DNA of 55,930 nt, taken from contig JAIXQH010000053.1 of NCBI GenBank assembly GCA_027484055.1, forward strand, positions 1 through 55,930. The letters run 5' to 3'. Positions 16,993 to 26,273 of this stretch are shown here, piece after piece. The translations under genes and the position numbers were made by a program. The first letter of the stretch is position 1. Every line of letters begins with the position of its first letter. The notes beneath the pieces were generated by a model. That model did not search any database. It was not told the origin of the DNA and was given only the letters and a program-made list of their open reading frames with translations. The DNA comes from Verrucomicrobiaceae bacterium. GTDB lineage: Bacteria > Verrucomicrobiota > Verrucomicrobiia > Verrucomicrobiales > Akkermansiaceae.

Positions 16993-17648
16993 TCGAGGTG
17001 CTAGCTAGCCGCTTCAAAGTCGTCACATTGGGAGGTGTCGCGGTGATTTCACACGGCCTGAATCGTAACACCTACGATGCCGATATTTGGGTGGATCCCT
17101 CTGGAACCCTGGCCGACTGGGTATCCCGTGTCGGACCTGTCATTTTTACGTATCCATTGGCGCGCCCGGTTCGCATTGGCTCGTGGACCCCTTTCGCCGA
17201 AGCGGATCTAGCAACCGTGATTGATGAGGATAAGGTCATCCGAGTCCTAGGGCTGGAACGTCCCCTCGACATCTTCCGGGATCCCAACGAGCTGGAAATG
17301 TCAGAATTCGACGATGTCTGGAACCGAGCCGCCGCCCTCGACGATGGCACACGGGTTCCCGATGCGATCGACCTGCTTGTCACGAAACAGGCCACTGGCC
17401 GGGACAAGGACCTGCAAGACATCGCCTTCCTCGAAGCCAAGGCCGAGCGCGAGTATCTCGCGAAACTCCCCACCGCCAGCGCGGACGAAGCCGCCTTCAT
17501 GCTTTCCCGTTTCCTCACCCCCAAAGTCGCGGAAGCTGGCCTCCATCACCCAAAGGAATCCGTCCGCCAACTTTCCCTCGGCTATCTCAAGGAGCTCGCC
17601 GAAGAAGGCGATCCCTTCGCGCGGGAAATTCTGGAGAAGCTGGTGTGA
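16962..17648 (+). CDS. Nucleotidyltransferase-fold protein (AbiEii/MNT-like)
   Basis: 228-aa protein. TLGGVAVISHGLNRNTYDAD followed by IWVDP is the GG...HG..R.T.D.D pattern of minimal and AbiEii-type nucleotidyltransferases, which transfer a nucleotide to protein or RNA targets. The C-terminal about 100 residues are helical (HHPKESVRQLSLGYLKELAE). It overlaps the upstream small gene by 31 bp and converges on an ArsR-type gene. It could be a toxin or an antitoxin-like modifier; the catalytic residues look present. No standard AbiEi or HEPN partner is seen. Confidence 0.62.
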   Translation: METPPTADGLIEVLASRFKVVTLGGVAVISHGLNRNTYDADIWVDPSGTLADWVSRVGPVIFTYPLARPVRIGSWTPFAEADLATVIDEDKVIRVLGLERPLDIFRDPNELEMSEFDDVWNRAAALDDGTRVPDAIDLLVTKQATGRDKDLQDIAFLEAKAEREYLAKLPTASADEAAFMLSRFLTPKVAEAGLHHPKESVRQLSLGYLKELAEEGDPFAREILEKLV

Positions 17649-17665
17649 AACAGGCATTGCCGCCT

Positions 17666-17968
17666 TCAGCCAACCCCACTCTTCCCCAGTCGCAGCAGGC
17701 AGGTCCCATAATCCACCACCCGCTCCTCTTTGGAAACCAGCCGCACAGCCGGGATGGCATATTGACCCGCGCGGTTCTGCGTCACCAATCCGGCGGCCAG
17801 CAGCACCTTCATGTGCCGGGAAAATGGGTTCTGCGGCATGCCCACTCGCTCGGAAAGCTCAATCGTCAGCAACGGCTCTCCCGCCGCCAGCTCCTGCAAG
17901 GCCCGCCAGCGGACCGGATTACCCAACGCACTCGCCAGCGCGGTCATGGAAATAGGTGTTTCATTCAT
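17666..17968 (-). CDS. ArsR-type winged-helix transcriptional regulator
   Basis: 100-aa DNA-binding protein: LASALGNPVRWRALQELAAG, then LTIELSERVGMPQNPFSRHM (recognition helix) and LLAAGLVTQNRAGQYAIP (wing). This is the ArsR/SmtB layout but without the metal-site CVC motif, so its signal is probably not the classical alpha3N metal. Its start codon lies about 40 bp from an eight-unit 21-bp repeat array, the likely control region. No obvious effector gene is attached. Confidence 0.82.
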   Translation of the reverse strand: MNETPISMTALASALGNPVRWRALQELAAGEPLLTIELSERVGMPQNPFSRHMKVLLAAGLVTQNRAGQYAIPAVRLVSKEERVVDYGTCLLRLGKSGVG

Positions 17969-18007
17969 CGAATTGCACGCTGGATGTCAAATAACTCTCA
18001 TCGTGGC

Positions 18008-18178
18008 AATAAATAAGCACGTCGGAGTCGTAAAAACACACGTAGGAGTAATAATAACACATGTCGGAGTAGAAAAAACACGCATCAAAGTAGTAAGTTC
18101 TTCCATCGGAGTAGTAATTTCGTTCGCCGGAGTAGAAATAATTCACAACGGATCACAAAATAGGCACGTCGGTGCCGT
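18008..18178. repeat. Eight tandem 21-bp repeats
   Basis: Core words cggagt/aggagt/caaagt/cggagt/cggatc/cggtgc start at 18023, 18044, 18065, 18086, 18107, 18128, 18149 and 18170, exactly 21 bp apart each time. The flanks are AT-rich with acac/agtagtaat words; the last two units are degenerate. 21 bp equals two helical turns, so the cores face the same side of the DNA. The array precedes the ArsR-type gene. Because 21 is a multiple of three, both strands stay open across it; I do not treat those frames as genes. Confidence 0.88.
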
Positions 18179-18427
18179 GGACAAGGGTTCACCAACCCTT
18201 TGCAGACTCTTCCGCATCCGCCAGTTCGGCGAAGCGGCGGCTGTCGAGAGAGGCTTGGGTTTCGCGTTCGAGGGTGGCGGTTTCTTGGGAAATGGGGGAA
18301 AGCATGGCGCTTGGTGGGGGAGAGCAGCGGATCGCATGTCCCATGACTGCGTGGTCATGAAGCGCCGAATTGACACCACCCGATGCAGTGAGTCTGGAAT
18401 TGCTCTTTGACCGCTTGATACCGATCA
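18179..18427. other. Intergenic stretch between the 21-bp array and vapB
   Basis: No convincing gene. A minus-strand 38-codon frame (18189-18305, starting MLSPISQETATLERETQASL) could be a remnant but has no recognisable family. An inverted repeat catgac...gtcatg lies at 18342-18359. Confidence 0.4.
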
Positions 18428-18437
18428 GGTATATACC
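18428..18437. promoter_or_regulatory. Palindrome at the vapBC promoter, possible VapB operator
   Basis: Perfect 10-bp palindrome ggtatatacc ending 4 bp before the vapB ATG, with a related half-site gatacc just upstream. VapB-type antitoxins commonly autorepress by binding such sites. The start codon is very close, so binding would also occlude translation initiation or a short leader. Confidence 0.4.
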
Positions 18438-18441
18438 GGCT

Positions 18442-18675
18442 ATGACAACGACATTATTTACAAATGGGCGCTCGCAGGCGGTGAGGATTCCCAAGGAACT
18501 GAGGTTCGAGGGACGCGAAGTCTCGATTCGCCGCCTTGGCGATGGGGTGCTTTTGTTGCCAGTCAAGGCTTCAACCTGGCCGGAAGGATTCTTCGAAAGT
18601 ATCCGCATTGATGACGTCAATTTCACCCGACCCGATCAGGGAGAACTCCCACCCATTGTGGATTTCACCCCATGA
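18442..18675 (+). CDS. vapB: VapB-type antitoxin (AbrB/SpoVT swapped-hairpin)
   Basis: 77-aa antitoxin. The N-terminal DNA-binding fold is [20 protein letters not shown] followed by [20 protein letters not shown], the VagC/VapB pattern. The acidic C-terminus ([15 protein letters not shown]) should wrap the toxin. ATG 18442 is chosen although the frame is open further upstream. Its stop overlaps the vapC start by 4 bp (ATGA), implying coupled translation. Confidence 0.9.
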   Translation: MTTTLFTNGRSQAVRIPKELRFEGREVSIRRLGDGVLLLPVKASTWPEGFFESIRIDDVNFTRPDQGELPPIVDFTP

Positions 18676-19085
18676 TTTACCTACTTGATACCAACGTCTG
18701 CATTGCCGCCATGCGTGGAAATTCCATGGTCATGCAGGCACTCGCCGCGCGCAGTCCCGAGGATTGCGCCGTATCAATGGTGAGCGTCTTCGAGTTGTTC
18801 GCCGGGGTTTTCCGTTGCAACGACCCTGAAGGCGAGGGGCGGAAAGTCTCCACTTTTCTCAAGCCGTTCCACCTCTTACCCTTCGATTGGGACTCCGCCA
18901 TGAAAACCGCCGAACTACGGTTCCAGCTTGAGAAAGTCGGCAAAAAAATCGGCCCCTACGACTTGCAACTCAGTGGCCAAGCCCTCTCGCTCGATCTGAC
19001 GCTCGTCACCCACAACACTCGTGAATTCAAACGCGTGACTGGCTTGCGGTTCGAAGATTGGGAAGTCGAAGAACCCCTACCATGA
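18672..19085 (+). CDS. vapC: VapC-type PIN-domain ribonuclease toxin
   Basis: 137-aa PIN-domain protein, a Mg-dependent RNase that usually cleaves tRNA or rRNA. Acidic residues: Asp6 ([10 protein letters not shown]), Glu41 (VFELFAG), Asp97 (GPYDLQL), Glu118 (HNTREF). Complete and apparently intact. Translationally coupled to vapB. It belongs to the accessory cluster behind fusA. Confidence 0.92.
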   Translation: MIYLLDTNVCIAAMRGNSMVMQALAARSPEDCAVSMVSVFELFAGVFRCNDPEGEGRKVSTFLKPFHLLPFDWDSAMKTAELRFQLEKVGKKIGPYDLQLSGQALSLDLTLVTHNTREFKRVTGLRFEDWEVEEPLP

Positions 19086-19133
19086 AGTTCAACTACGACA
19101 CCATTATGACAGGCAGAAATCATCAAGGCCTAC

Positions 19134-19877
19134 TCACTTGCGGCGCTTCTTTTTGGAGGGGGTGAAGTTGGTGCCGCGGGTGGGGGTGTGCTTGCCTTTG
19201 CTCTGGCGGCGGGTGCCGGGTGGGAGTGGTTTGGCGGGTGGGGGGAGGAGGTCATCCTCGTCCTCATGGGAGGCGGAGGTGGCATTCGGGTCGCCGTCGA
19301 GGTGGATTTCGGTGGCGTCGCCGTAGCGGGAGATCCAGTCGGCGAGGGCGAGTTCGTATTCGCGGTAGGCGAGTTTGTTCGCCTGAGGGGAGAGGTAGTA
19401 TTCGAGAAATTCTTCATTTTTCGCGAACTCGGGGCTCAGTTGGCTGATGTGATGGGGTTCTGGCGGCTGCGGTCTGCGCATGAGCCGGTCGTTCTTGATT
19501 CGAAGCACCGGTGCCATGCATTCCTTCATGACGCGGACGCTGGGGCGTTTTCCGAACATCCGCTCGGCGAGTTGGTAGCCGTGATCCATGCACCAAGCCC
19601 GGGTGGGTGGGTCTAGGTTAAGAATGGACGGGTCTGAGGTCTCGATGGCCGTTCGAAAGTCTGCGAGTTGCTCAGTGGTGAGAGCGCGGGTGAGTTTTTT
19701 TTCTCGCAGTTTTTCGTAGCGCTCTGGGTGGAGAACGTAAGCCTTGAGCAGTGAGATGTAGGCGCGAGTGACGCCGTATTCTACCGACAAGGCGGATGCC
19801 TTTTCGCCGGCCAGGACGCGGCGGGTGGCTTCTTGACGCTGCTCGTCGTTGAGGCTGGTGTGGACTTTTTTGACCAT
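19134..19877 (-). CDS. Helix-turn-helix protein, transposase-derived type
   Basis: 247-aa protein. The N-terminus DEQRQEATRRVLAGEKASAL followed by SVEYGVTRAYISLLKAYV is a homeodomain-like HTH as in transposase N-termini. No DDE catalytic region follows. The middle is helical (WCMDHGYQLAERMFGKRP) and the tail is a low-complexity basic stretch ending KKKRRK. It may be a domesticated or truncated transposase module, or a DNA-binding regulator. It stands alone at the end of the accessory region. Confidence 0.6.
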   Translation of the reverse strand: MVKKVHTSLNDEQRQEATRRVLAGEKASALSVEYGVTRAYISLLKAYVLHPERYEKLREKKLTRALTTEQLADFRTAIETSDPSILNLDPPTRAWCMDHGYQLAERMFGKRPSVRVMKECMAPVLRIKNDRLMRRPQPPEPHHISQLSPEFAKNEEFLEYYLSPQANKLAYREYELALADWISRYGDATEIHLDGDPNATSASHEDEDDLLPPPAKPLPPGTRRQSKGKHTPTRGTNFTPSKKKRRK

Positions 19878-20015
19878 TGAAGAACGTAAACAGCGGTAAA
19901 ATCCTGGGCTTGTGGGTGCAAGGTCAAATCCTCCGGTGGGATTCTGAGGGGGTGATGAAGGGCGCGGGTGGCTGAAAAGTCGCTAACGGCCAATCGAGCA
20001 AGTGGAAGCTTGATC

Positions 20016-20609
20016 CTACTTCAGAAGGGCTTGCAGCTCGTAGGTCTGTTTTTTCCGTGGCACGGATGGACTATTGTAGCCGAAGAGTCGGAAGCCGGTC
20101 GAGGTGAGCTTATTTTTGCGTAGCTCAATCTCAATGGCTTTCTGGGCCTTGGCCACGGAGGCCTCGTCGCGCGGGCCTTGCCAGGTGTAGCTCATGACGC
20201 TGAGGGCTGGGATGTCTCGGACGGCGACGGTTTCGCCATCGGCGCCAGTTTTGCCCACGGCTGTGGATTGGTAGAGAAATCCCATTTGCTCCATTTGGAG
20301 GGCAGTGCCGGGATCGTTTTTCATAGTCATCTCCACGGGTGAGGTCATGGGGATGTTGTTCCGCTTGATGTGCTTGAAAAGTGTCCAGAAGCCGCCGTTG
20401 GGGCTGGAGCTCGTGGTGAAGGCGGCGCGGTAGGCTGGGTATTCCTTGCGCGTGGCTTGATTGTAAGGGCCCGGTGCAGGCCAGCCTTTGGGGAGGGCGG
20501 CCTCATTGACGTATTGGGGCTCCGCGACGGATGAGTTCGTTCCGGGTTGCGAACAGGCGGAGACGAGTGTGGCGGTGAAGAGAGCGGCGAGAAGGGTAGG
20601 ATTTTTCAT
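20016..20609 (-). CDS. SOUL family heme-binding lipoprotein
   Basis: About 197 aa. The N-terminus MKNPTLLAALFTATLVSAC is a lipoprotein signal (lipobox VSAC). The SOUL/HBP signature NNIPMTSPVEMTMK and the C-terminal FRLFGYNSPSVPRKKQTYEL are present. Family members bind heme or porphyrin; a role here is not deducible. ATG 20609 gives the signal peptide, while a longer frame to 20645 does not. Confidence 0.85.
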   Translation of the reverse strand: MKNPTLLAALFTATLVSACSQPGTNSSVAEPQYVNEAALPKGWPAPGPYNQATRKEYPAYRAAFTTSSSPNGGFWTLFKHIKRNNIPMTSPVEMTMKNDPGTALQMEQMGFLYQSTAVGKTGADGETVAVRDIPALSVMSYTWQGPRDEASVAKAQKAIEIELRKNKLTSTGFRLFGYNSPSVPRKKQTYELQALLK

Positions 20610-20681
20610 GTGGCCAAGGCTCGTCCGGGATTGGGCGCAGAGCAAGCGGTGGTCTCGGTAGATGGAAGCCGCCGCTATGGG

Positions 20682-23216
20682 TTAGGCTTCTTTCGCTTTA
20701 GCGGTCTTCTTGGCGGCGACCTTTTTTACCGGGCGGGGTGGGAAATCGAAGCCGATCTTGCCGTCTTTCACGTCGAAGGTGAGGTGGGCGTCGAATTTCC
20801 GCTTGGTGCGGTTGGAGACGAAGCCTTTGAGGACGTCGGTTTTGCCGAGGCTGATGAGCTTGAGCATTTGATCGCCGGGGATTTCGCACTGGAGGATGGA
20901 CTTGCCGATGCGGATGCCGTGGGGGTCCTTTTTGGTGACGATTTCTGGGACGTGGTAGGCCTTGTCGGTGGCGTAAACCTTGTAGGATTTTCCTTCTTCG
21001 GTTTTCGCCTCGCCGATGAGTTGCTCCTCGGTGAGTTCGGGTGGCCCGTCGCGGTCGTCGCCCTCGAAGACGAAGTTGATCTTGAACTTAGCGTCCATTT
21101 CGAGCGAGGCGTCGAAGGGCTTGTTGAACTTCGAGCGGAAGCCCGTGAGCGGGCCGACGAGCTTGGTGGTGAAGAGTTGGACGGCTTCTGGCTCGGTGAG
21201 TAGGCGGCCAGCGATGTGTTTTTTTGCCTTAAATTTGCACTCTGGTTCGCGGCACTCGTAGGTGGCCTCGGTCTGCTTGAGACTGGGTGCGCCGCAGATG
21301 GGGCAGGTGACTTTGAGGTCGGGGAAGACTTCGCTCTTGGCGAGGTCGGCGGCGGAGCGGGCCTTGGTGCAGATCTCGTTGGTGTAGGAGATGATCTCCT
21401 TCATGAAGTCGCTGCGCTTCAAATTTCCCTGCTCCATTTGGCGGAGTTTGAACTCCCAGTCGCCGGTGAGTTTCGGCGAGTAGAGGCCTTCGATCTCCAT
21501 TTCGCGGACGAGGGAAATCAATCTCATGCCGCTGCCGGAGACGAAGAGTTCGCGGCCTTCGCGGGCGAGGTATTTCTGGGAAATAAGGCCTTCGATCGTC
21601 GCCGCGCGGGTGGCGGGGGTGCCGAGTCCGCGCTCGGCCATGGCTTCGCGGAGGGCCTCGTCGTCGATGAGTTTCCCGGCACCTTCCATGGCGGAGAGCA
21701 GGGTGGATTCGGTCATCCGGGCGGGTGGTTTGGTTTCCTCGGCGAGCACGACGACCGGATCGGCGTGGGCGGTTTCAACTGCTCTTACGGGGACGAGTTC
21801 GTCTTTCCCGGCGGCGACGCCAGGGCGGCGGCCGTAGACTTCGAGCCAGCCGGGTTTCACAAGGATGCGGCCTTCGGTTTTGAAACAATCTTGCTCGATG
21901 CGGGTGAGGCGGGTGGTTTGCTCGAACTCGGCGGAGGGGTAGAAAACGGCGATGAAGCGTTTGACGATCATGTCGTAGAGCTTTTGCTCGGCCTCGGAGA
22001 GCTTGGCGAATTTACCGGTGGGAATGATGGCAAAGTGATCCGAGACTTTCTTGGAGTCGAACACGCGGCGTGACTTATGGAGGCGCGGGCCGTTTTCGGC
22101 GGAGCCGGAGAGCACGGCTTTGGCGTATTTTGCCACGTCGAGATCGCTGTTGCCGACGTCCTGCATTGTTTCGCGGACGTTGGCGGTGTAGTCCTCCGGG
22201 AGATACCGCGAATCGGTCCGCGGGTAGGTGATCATTTTGTGCTTTTCGTAAAGCGCTTGGGCGATCTGGAGGGTGCCCTTGGCGGAGAAGGGGGCTTCGC
22301 GTTGGAGGGTGGTGAGGTCGTAAAGCTGGGGGGAAATCTGCGTCTGCGCTTTTTTCTCCTCGGAAATCTTGCCGGTCTTGCCTTGGCAGCGCGCTTGGAT
22401 GGCCTCGGCGGTGAGTTGGTCCCAAAGGCGCTCGGGCTTGGACAGCGGGGCGTTTTCGTCCTTTTTCCAGGATTCATCGATCCATTTACCGAGGTATTCA
22501 CCAGCTTCGACGCCGAAGGTCGCGTGGACCTCGAAATACGGGGTGGGCTTGAAGGCTTGGATCTCAGCCTCGCGCTGGGCGAGGATGGCCAGCGTCGGCG
22601 TCTGGACGCGGCCTGCGGCGGTGATGTTGAAGCCGCCGTGGCGAGAATTGAAGCAGGTGAGGGCGCGGGTGGCGTTGAGACCGACGAGCCAATCCGACTC
22701 GGAGCGGCATTTCGCGGCATCGGCGAGGGGTTTCATGGACTCGCCGGAGCGGAGATTTTCCCAAGCTTCGAGGATGGCGTTGTTGGTCATCGACTGCATC
22801 CAGAGCCGTCGGACGGGCTTGGTGATTTCGCCGATTTCGATGATGTAGCGGAAGATGAGCTCACCTTCGCGGCCGGCGTCGCAGGCGTTGACGATGTCGG
22901 TGATGTCTTTGCGCTTGGCGAGCTTGAGGATTTGTTTGAGACGGGCCTCAGAGTCTGGGATGGGGTCGAGGTTGAACTTGTCGGGGATGGCGGGGAGCAC
23001 GCCGAAGTTCCAGGGGAGTTTTTTCCCGTTTGGACCCATGGGCATGCGAAGCTCGACGAGGTGGCCCACGGCGGAGGTGATGACGGCGGTGTCGTTTTCA
23101 AAAAACACGTCGCGGCCTGAGCCATTTTTTTCAAACTTGCCGAGGGCCTTGGTGAGGACCTTGCTGAGGTCGGTCATGACGCTGGGTTTCTCGGCGATGA
23201 TGAGTGTTTTTCCCAT
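20682..23216 (-). CDS. topB: DNA topoisomerase III
   Basis: 844-aa type IA topoisomerase that decatenates DNA. The Toprim domain begins [20 protein letters not shown], with [13 protein letters not shown] as its DxD-type acidic motif region. The catalytic tyrosine is in [17 protein letters not shown] (about residue 331). After the core comes a zinc-finger segment [20 protein letters not shown], then repeated [24 protein letters not shown]-terminal domains and a Lys/Ala tail. The length is normal. The gene stands alone; chromosomal topB of this form is not unusual. Confidence 0.92.
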   Translation of the reverse strand: MGKTLIIAEKPSVMTDLSKVLTKALGKFEKNGSGRDVFFENDTAVITSAVGHLVELRMPMGPNGKKLPWNFGVLPAIPDKFNLDPIPDSEARLKQILKLAKRKDITDIVNACDAGREGELIFRYIIEIGEITKPVRRLWMQSMTNNAILEAWENLRSGESMKPLADAAKCRSESDWLVGLNATRALTCFNSRHGGFNITAAGRVQTPTLAILAQREAEIQAFKPTPYFEVHATFGVEAGEYLGKWIDESWKKDENAPLSKPERLWDQLTAEAIQARCQGKTGKISEEKKAQTQISPQLYDLTTLQREAPFSAKGTLQIAQALYEKHKMITYPRTDSRYLPEDYTANVRETMQDVGNSDLDVAKYAKAVLSGSAENGPRLHKSRRVFDSKKVSDHFAIIPTGKFAKLSEAEQKLYDMIVKRFIAVFYPSAEFEQTTRLTRIEQDCFKTEGRILVKPGWLEVYGRRPGVAAGKDELVPVRAVETAHADPVVVLAEETKPPARMTESTLLSAMEGAGKLIDDEALREAMAERGLGTPATRAATIEGLISQKYLAREGRELFVSGSGMRLISLVREMEIEGLYSPKLTGDWEFKLRQMEQGNLKRSDFMKEIISYTNEICTKARSAADLAKSEVFPDLKVTCPICGAPSLKQTEATYECREPECKFKAKKHIAGRLLTEPEAVQLFTTKLVGPLTGFRSKFNKPFDASLEMDAKFKINFVFEGDDRDGPPELTEEQLIGEAKTEEGKSYKVYATDKAYHVPEIVTKKDPHGIRIGKSILQCEIPGDQMLKLISLGKTDVLKGFVSNRTKRKFDAHLTFDVKDGKIGFDFPPRPVKKVAAKKTAKAKEA

Positions 23217-23427
23217 GGTAAAAGTGCGCCGTTAAGTGGCTACGGGCTGAGGGACTACGCTGGCAGGGTTGGATTTGGCAAGCCGATTGGTGAATTTTAT
23301 GGAACTTCTAAGCCGAGGAGCTGGGAAAAGTGTTCTAGGCTGTCGAAATGAGGTCGAGAGTCGGATTCTTACCCCAAGCAGGCATTTCAGAATTCCCCGT
23401 GCCCGTATTTCCATCGTAACATCCGCC

Positions 23428-23829
23428 ATGGGTAAAGGTTATGAGACACATCAGGCACGGGTTCAGGCCTTGCAGGGCTTGGGTAAGGATTTGGCGAGGC
23501 GGGCCAAATCGAAGTGCGAGCTCACGGGAGTATCTGGAGTGCCGTTGAAAGCTTACGAAGTGCCCCCGGTATCAGATGGGCCGGACATTGACCGCACTCT
23601 GTTGGTGAGCGAGGCTTGCATGGAGGTGCTGGAGCATCCCAAGCGCTTAAAAGGAAGGGAGTGGCAAGGGCTAGCGGAAATCGTCTGGAGCGAGATGCCA
23701 GCCGTGCAAGTCGTGGCGTGGAGGATGCTGACCCAGCTTGCGAAAAATGAAGATTGGGCCCGCGAGGTGGTCGAGGAGGTTTTCCTCGATGAGGCAGTGG
23801 AAGCATGGGCAAAATCCGATTTGCTCTGA
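23428..23829 (+). CDS. PhnA-like protein
   Basis: 133 aa from ATG 23428. GKGYETHQARVQALQGLGKD followed by LARRAKSKCELTG resembles the start of PhnA-like proteins, and the remainder (WQGLAEIVWSEMPAVQVVAW, MLTQLAKNEDWAREVVEEV) agrees with the PhnA family region. Only one Cys remains where zinc-ribbon PhnA proteins have four. The historic link to phosphonate use is doubtful for this family. It is monocistronic and precedes an ECF sigma factor by about 90 bp. Confidence 0.65.
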   Translation: MGKGYETHQARVQALQGLGKDLARRAKSKCELTGVSGVPLKAYEVPPVSDGPDIDRTLLVSEACMEVLEHPKRLKGREWQGLAEIVWSEMPAVQVVAWRMLTQLAKNEDWAREVVEEVFLDEAVEAWAKSDLL

Positions 23830-23922
23830 ATCCCATGAATTTCTCGCGCAACTTCTTTTCGAGCCCTAGGTTAGAAGGCGTATGTTCAGCGCGATGTCGC
23901 CGCGTTCCCTAGATCTTTCCTG

Positions 23923-24522
23923 ATGGAGGCCGATACCACTTCACTTTCGGCTGACGTCAGTGCCCTCGACTTCGCGTTGATGGCGAGAGTCGGCGCTGGA
24001 GATCACCAAGCTTTTCGCCAGCTTGTGGAGCGGCATCAGCACGCGGTGATCGGAACGGTGGCGAAAATGTTGGGGAATCCCTCTGAGGCAGAAGACATCG
24101 CCCAGCAAGTGTTCCTTCGGATCTGGCGCAATGCGAAACGCTACCGGCCAGACGCCAAGTTTACGACCTACCTCTATACGATTACGCGGAACCTCGTCTT
24201 CAATGAGACCCGCCGTAAAAGCCGGAAAAAAGAGGTCTCCTCGGACGCACGCGAGGAAAATTCCAACCAACTCGTCGAGGCAAATCCAGATGGCAAGCCA
24301 GACTCAGAGCTCCTCCAAGCCGAACTCCAAGCTGCCGTGGACGCCGCCATAGCGGCTCTTCCGGAAACTCAGCGCATGGCTGTCGTGCTTCGGAACTACG
24401 AACAGCTGTCCTACGAGGAAATCGCCGAGGTGATGGATTTGTCCGTTTCTGCGATCAAGTCGCTGCTCTTCCGTGCGCGCACCACCCTCCGAGAGGTGCT
24501 CAGCAGCTACCTCGCCGAGTGA
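23923..24522 (+). CDS. ECF RNA polymerase sigma factor (RpoE-like)
   Basis: 199-aa sigma factor. Region 2: FRQLVERHQHAVIGTVAKML, AEDIAQQVFLRIWRNAKRY and FTTYLYTITRNLVFNETRRK. A charged linker (about residues 108-130) follows. Region 4: ALPETQRMAVVLRNYEQLSY, EEIAEVMDLSVSAIKSLLFR. No anti-sigma factor gene follows; the next gene is convergent 5 bp away. The regulon is unknown. Confidence 0.9.
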   Translation: MEADTTSLSADVSALDFALMARVGAGDHQAFRQLVERHQHAVIGTVAKMLGNPSEAEDIAQQVFLRIWRNAKRYRPDAKFTTYLYTITRNLVFNETRRKSRKKEVSSDAREENSNQLVEANPDGKPDSELLQAELQAAVDAAIAALPETQRMAVVLRNYEQLSYEEIAEVMDLSVSAIKSLLFRARTTLREVLSSYLAE

Positions 24523-24527
24523 CGAGA

Positions 24528-26204
24528 TCAGCGTGATTGCTGAATCGCCTGGCACACCGCCGGAAAAATCTGGCGCTTCCGGCTCACCACTCCCGGGGCG
24601 TGAAATAGAGTCTCATCCATCTTCTGCCAAGGGATCTTCGAGGTGACGCCCTCATCTCCGACGGCCAAGACCATGCTATGATGCAGAGCCACGTCCGTTA
24701 CGGCGAGCAAGGCCAGATCGTAGTTTCCAGCATGGAACAACTCCCTCAGTCCGCTCTCCAGTTCCTCGCGTCGAGCCGAGAAGCCCACCAGATCCCGCTC
24801 TTCCACTTGGGAAATGCTAACGGACAAGCCCTGTTCTGTGAACGACTTGCGGTCCGCGTTGAGAATTTCATCCGGCGTGCCGTTCGCCATGAGTGAACCC
24901 ACCGCGAAGAACTCGTCGGTGAACTGCTTCGGCTCCACGCCAGCCACACCACTCAGCCAAGTGAGCATCTCGTGGTCTAGCGGCGTCGTCGTGGGCGAGG
25001 TGAGACAGAGGGTGTCCGAGACGATCCCCGCGCAGAGACAGAGGGCGATGCTCGGGGTGGGTGACATGCCGCGATAGAAAAATTTCCGTCCCACCAGCGT
25101 GCAAGTCGAGCCGACGGGTTCGTTGAGGTAGCGGATCGGCTCCCGAGTTACCAAGTCCCCTGCAAGACGGTGGTGGTCGATGACTTGGGTGATTTCTGCC
25201 TCTTCGATGCCGTTGACCGCTTGCGCATACTCGTTGTGATCCACCAATGCCACCCGGATGCGAGCGGGGTCCACCAGGTCGGACTTCGCAATCACTCCGA
25301 CCATTTTCCCACTGGTTTGATCCACCACTGGGAAAAGATCTTGGTCCGCCGCGGCCAGGCTCTTGCGGAGGGACGTCACGGGTTCAGTGGCCCCCACGGT
25401 GATGAATTTTTTCCCCATCACATGGCGCACCGTGCGGGAGCAACGGATCAGGGTGGAGGCGCTGGCCGTGTCTTGGTGACAGCGAAGCACGACGACCCCT
25501 CGGCTGACTGCATGGGCCAAAATCTCTCCTGAAATGGGATTGTCACCCGTGACCAGCAGAGCACGCGCACCGTGGTCGATCGCGTATCGTTGCACAATCG
25601 GCCGATCACCACAGATGACGAGAAACTTCCCGACATTTCCCTCCTCGATCGCCATCTTCAGCCGCTTGTCCACCGTCACCTGAGAGGACGCTCCGACCAG
25701 CATGATGATGTCTTCTTCAAACTCCGGCAGCGGTAATAAGGCCCCGAGGCTTTCGGCTTGGAGCGTGTCCGCCAGTTTCGCGAGAGAGACATGCGCCGTC
25801 CGGACGCTGAGTCCTTCGGTGTCAGCGGGTAAGAGCAGCTTCAGTAAATCGAAATATCTGAGAATCCCACACAGATTCCCGGCCTCATCCTCCACTGGCA
25901 CGCAGCGGATGTCTGCGGCGTCCATCAGCTGATAGGCGGTTAAAAAAGTGTCTGATACATTCACTTTGATGACCTCTCGCTTGCAAATCATGCTCGCATT
26001 CACCCGCACGTCGTTCAGCAAATGCGGCGCTTCCAAGCCTGCACGGTCGAGCACCCAAGCCGTGCGTTGGGAAATCTCCCCGCAGCGCGCCGCGAGTGCG
26101 CCGGGTTCCTCGCCTACCGCCCGCAAGAGTGCTGCATAGCCGAGGGCTGAGCAGATGGCATCCGTGTCTGGGTTCTTGTGGCCGATGACGTAAAATGGGA
26201 GCAT
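24528..26204 (-). CDS. Manganese-dependent inorganic pyrophosphatase with CBS and DRTGG domains
   Basis: 558-aa family II pyrophosphatase (PPi to 2 Pi). The DHH domain begins FYVIGHKNPDTDAICSALGY and continues after the insert with LVDHNEYAQ and TQVIDHHRLAGD (the DHH motif); a DHHA2 domain closes the protein (TEQGLSVSISQVEERDL). The insert holds CBS motifs (YQLMDAADIRCVPVEDEAGN, LAAADQDLFPVVDQTSGKMV) around a DRTGG-like domain, which in such enzymes bind adenine nucleotides and regulate activity. Complete. It converges on the ECF sigma gene with 5 bp between stops. Confidence 0.9.
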   Translation of the reverse strand: MLPFYVIGHKNPDTDAICSALGYAALLRAVGEEPGALAARCGEISQRTAWVLDRAGLEAPHLLNDVRVNASMICKREVIKVNVSDTFLTAYQLMDAADIRCVPVEDEAGNLCGILRYFDLLKLLLPADTEGLSVRTAHVSLAKLADTLQAESLGALLPLPEFEEDIIMLVGASSQVTVDKRLKMAIEEGNVGKFLVICGDRPIVQRYAIDHGARALLVTGDNPISGEILAHAVSRGVVVLRCHQDTASASTLIRCSRTVRHVMGKKFITVGATEPVTSLRKSLAAADQDLFPVVDQTSGKMVGVIAKSDLVDPARIRVALVDHNEYAQAVNGIEEAEITQVIDHHRLAGDLVTREPIRYLNEPVGSTCTLVGRKFFYRGMSPTPSIALCLCAGIVSDTLCLTSPTTTPLDHEMLTWLSGVAGVEPKQFTDEFFAVGSLMANGTPDEILNADRKSFTEQGLSVSISQVEERDLVGFSARREELESGLRELFHAGNYDLALLAVTDVALHHSMVLAVGDEGVTSKIPWQKMDETLFHAPGVVSRKRQIFPAVCQAIQQSR

Positions 26205-26273
26205 AAGTTAGGTGAAAACTGTCTATCGATTGTAAGTAGCTTACCAGAGACCGCAAGAATCTTCCCCGAAGAT

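Noticed and set aside
18008..18178. CRISPR array
   Set aside because: Units are directly tandem with no spacers and diverge along the array; no cas genes are present.
17811..18410. 199-codon plus-strand frame with heptapeptide repeats
   Set aside because: Its first part is antisense to the ArsR-type gene; it stays open because the DNA repeat is 21 bp. The repeat itself is reported.
20547..23120. Three long plus-strand open frames across topB
   Set aside because: Antisense shadows of topB with biased composition and no motifs.
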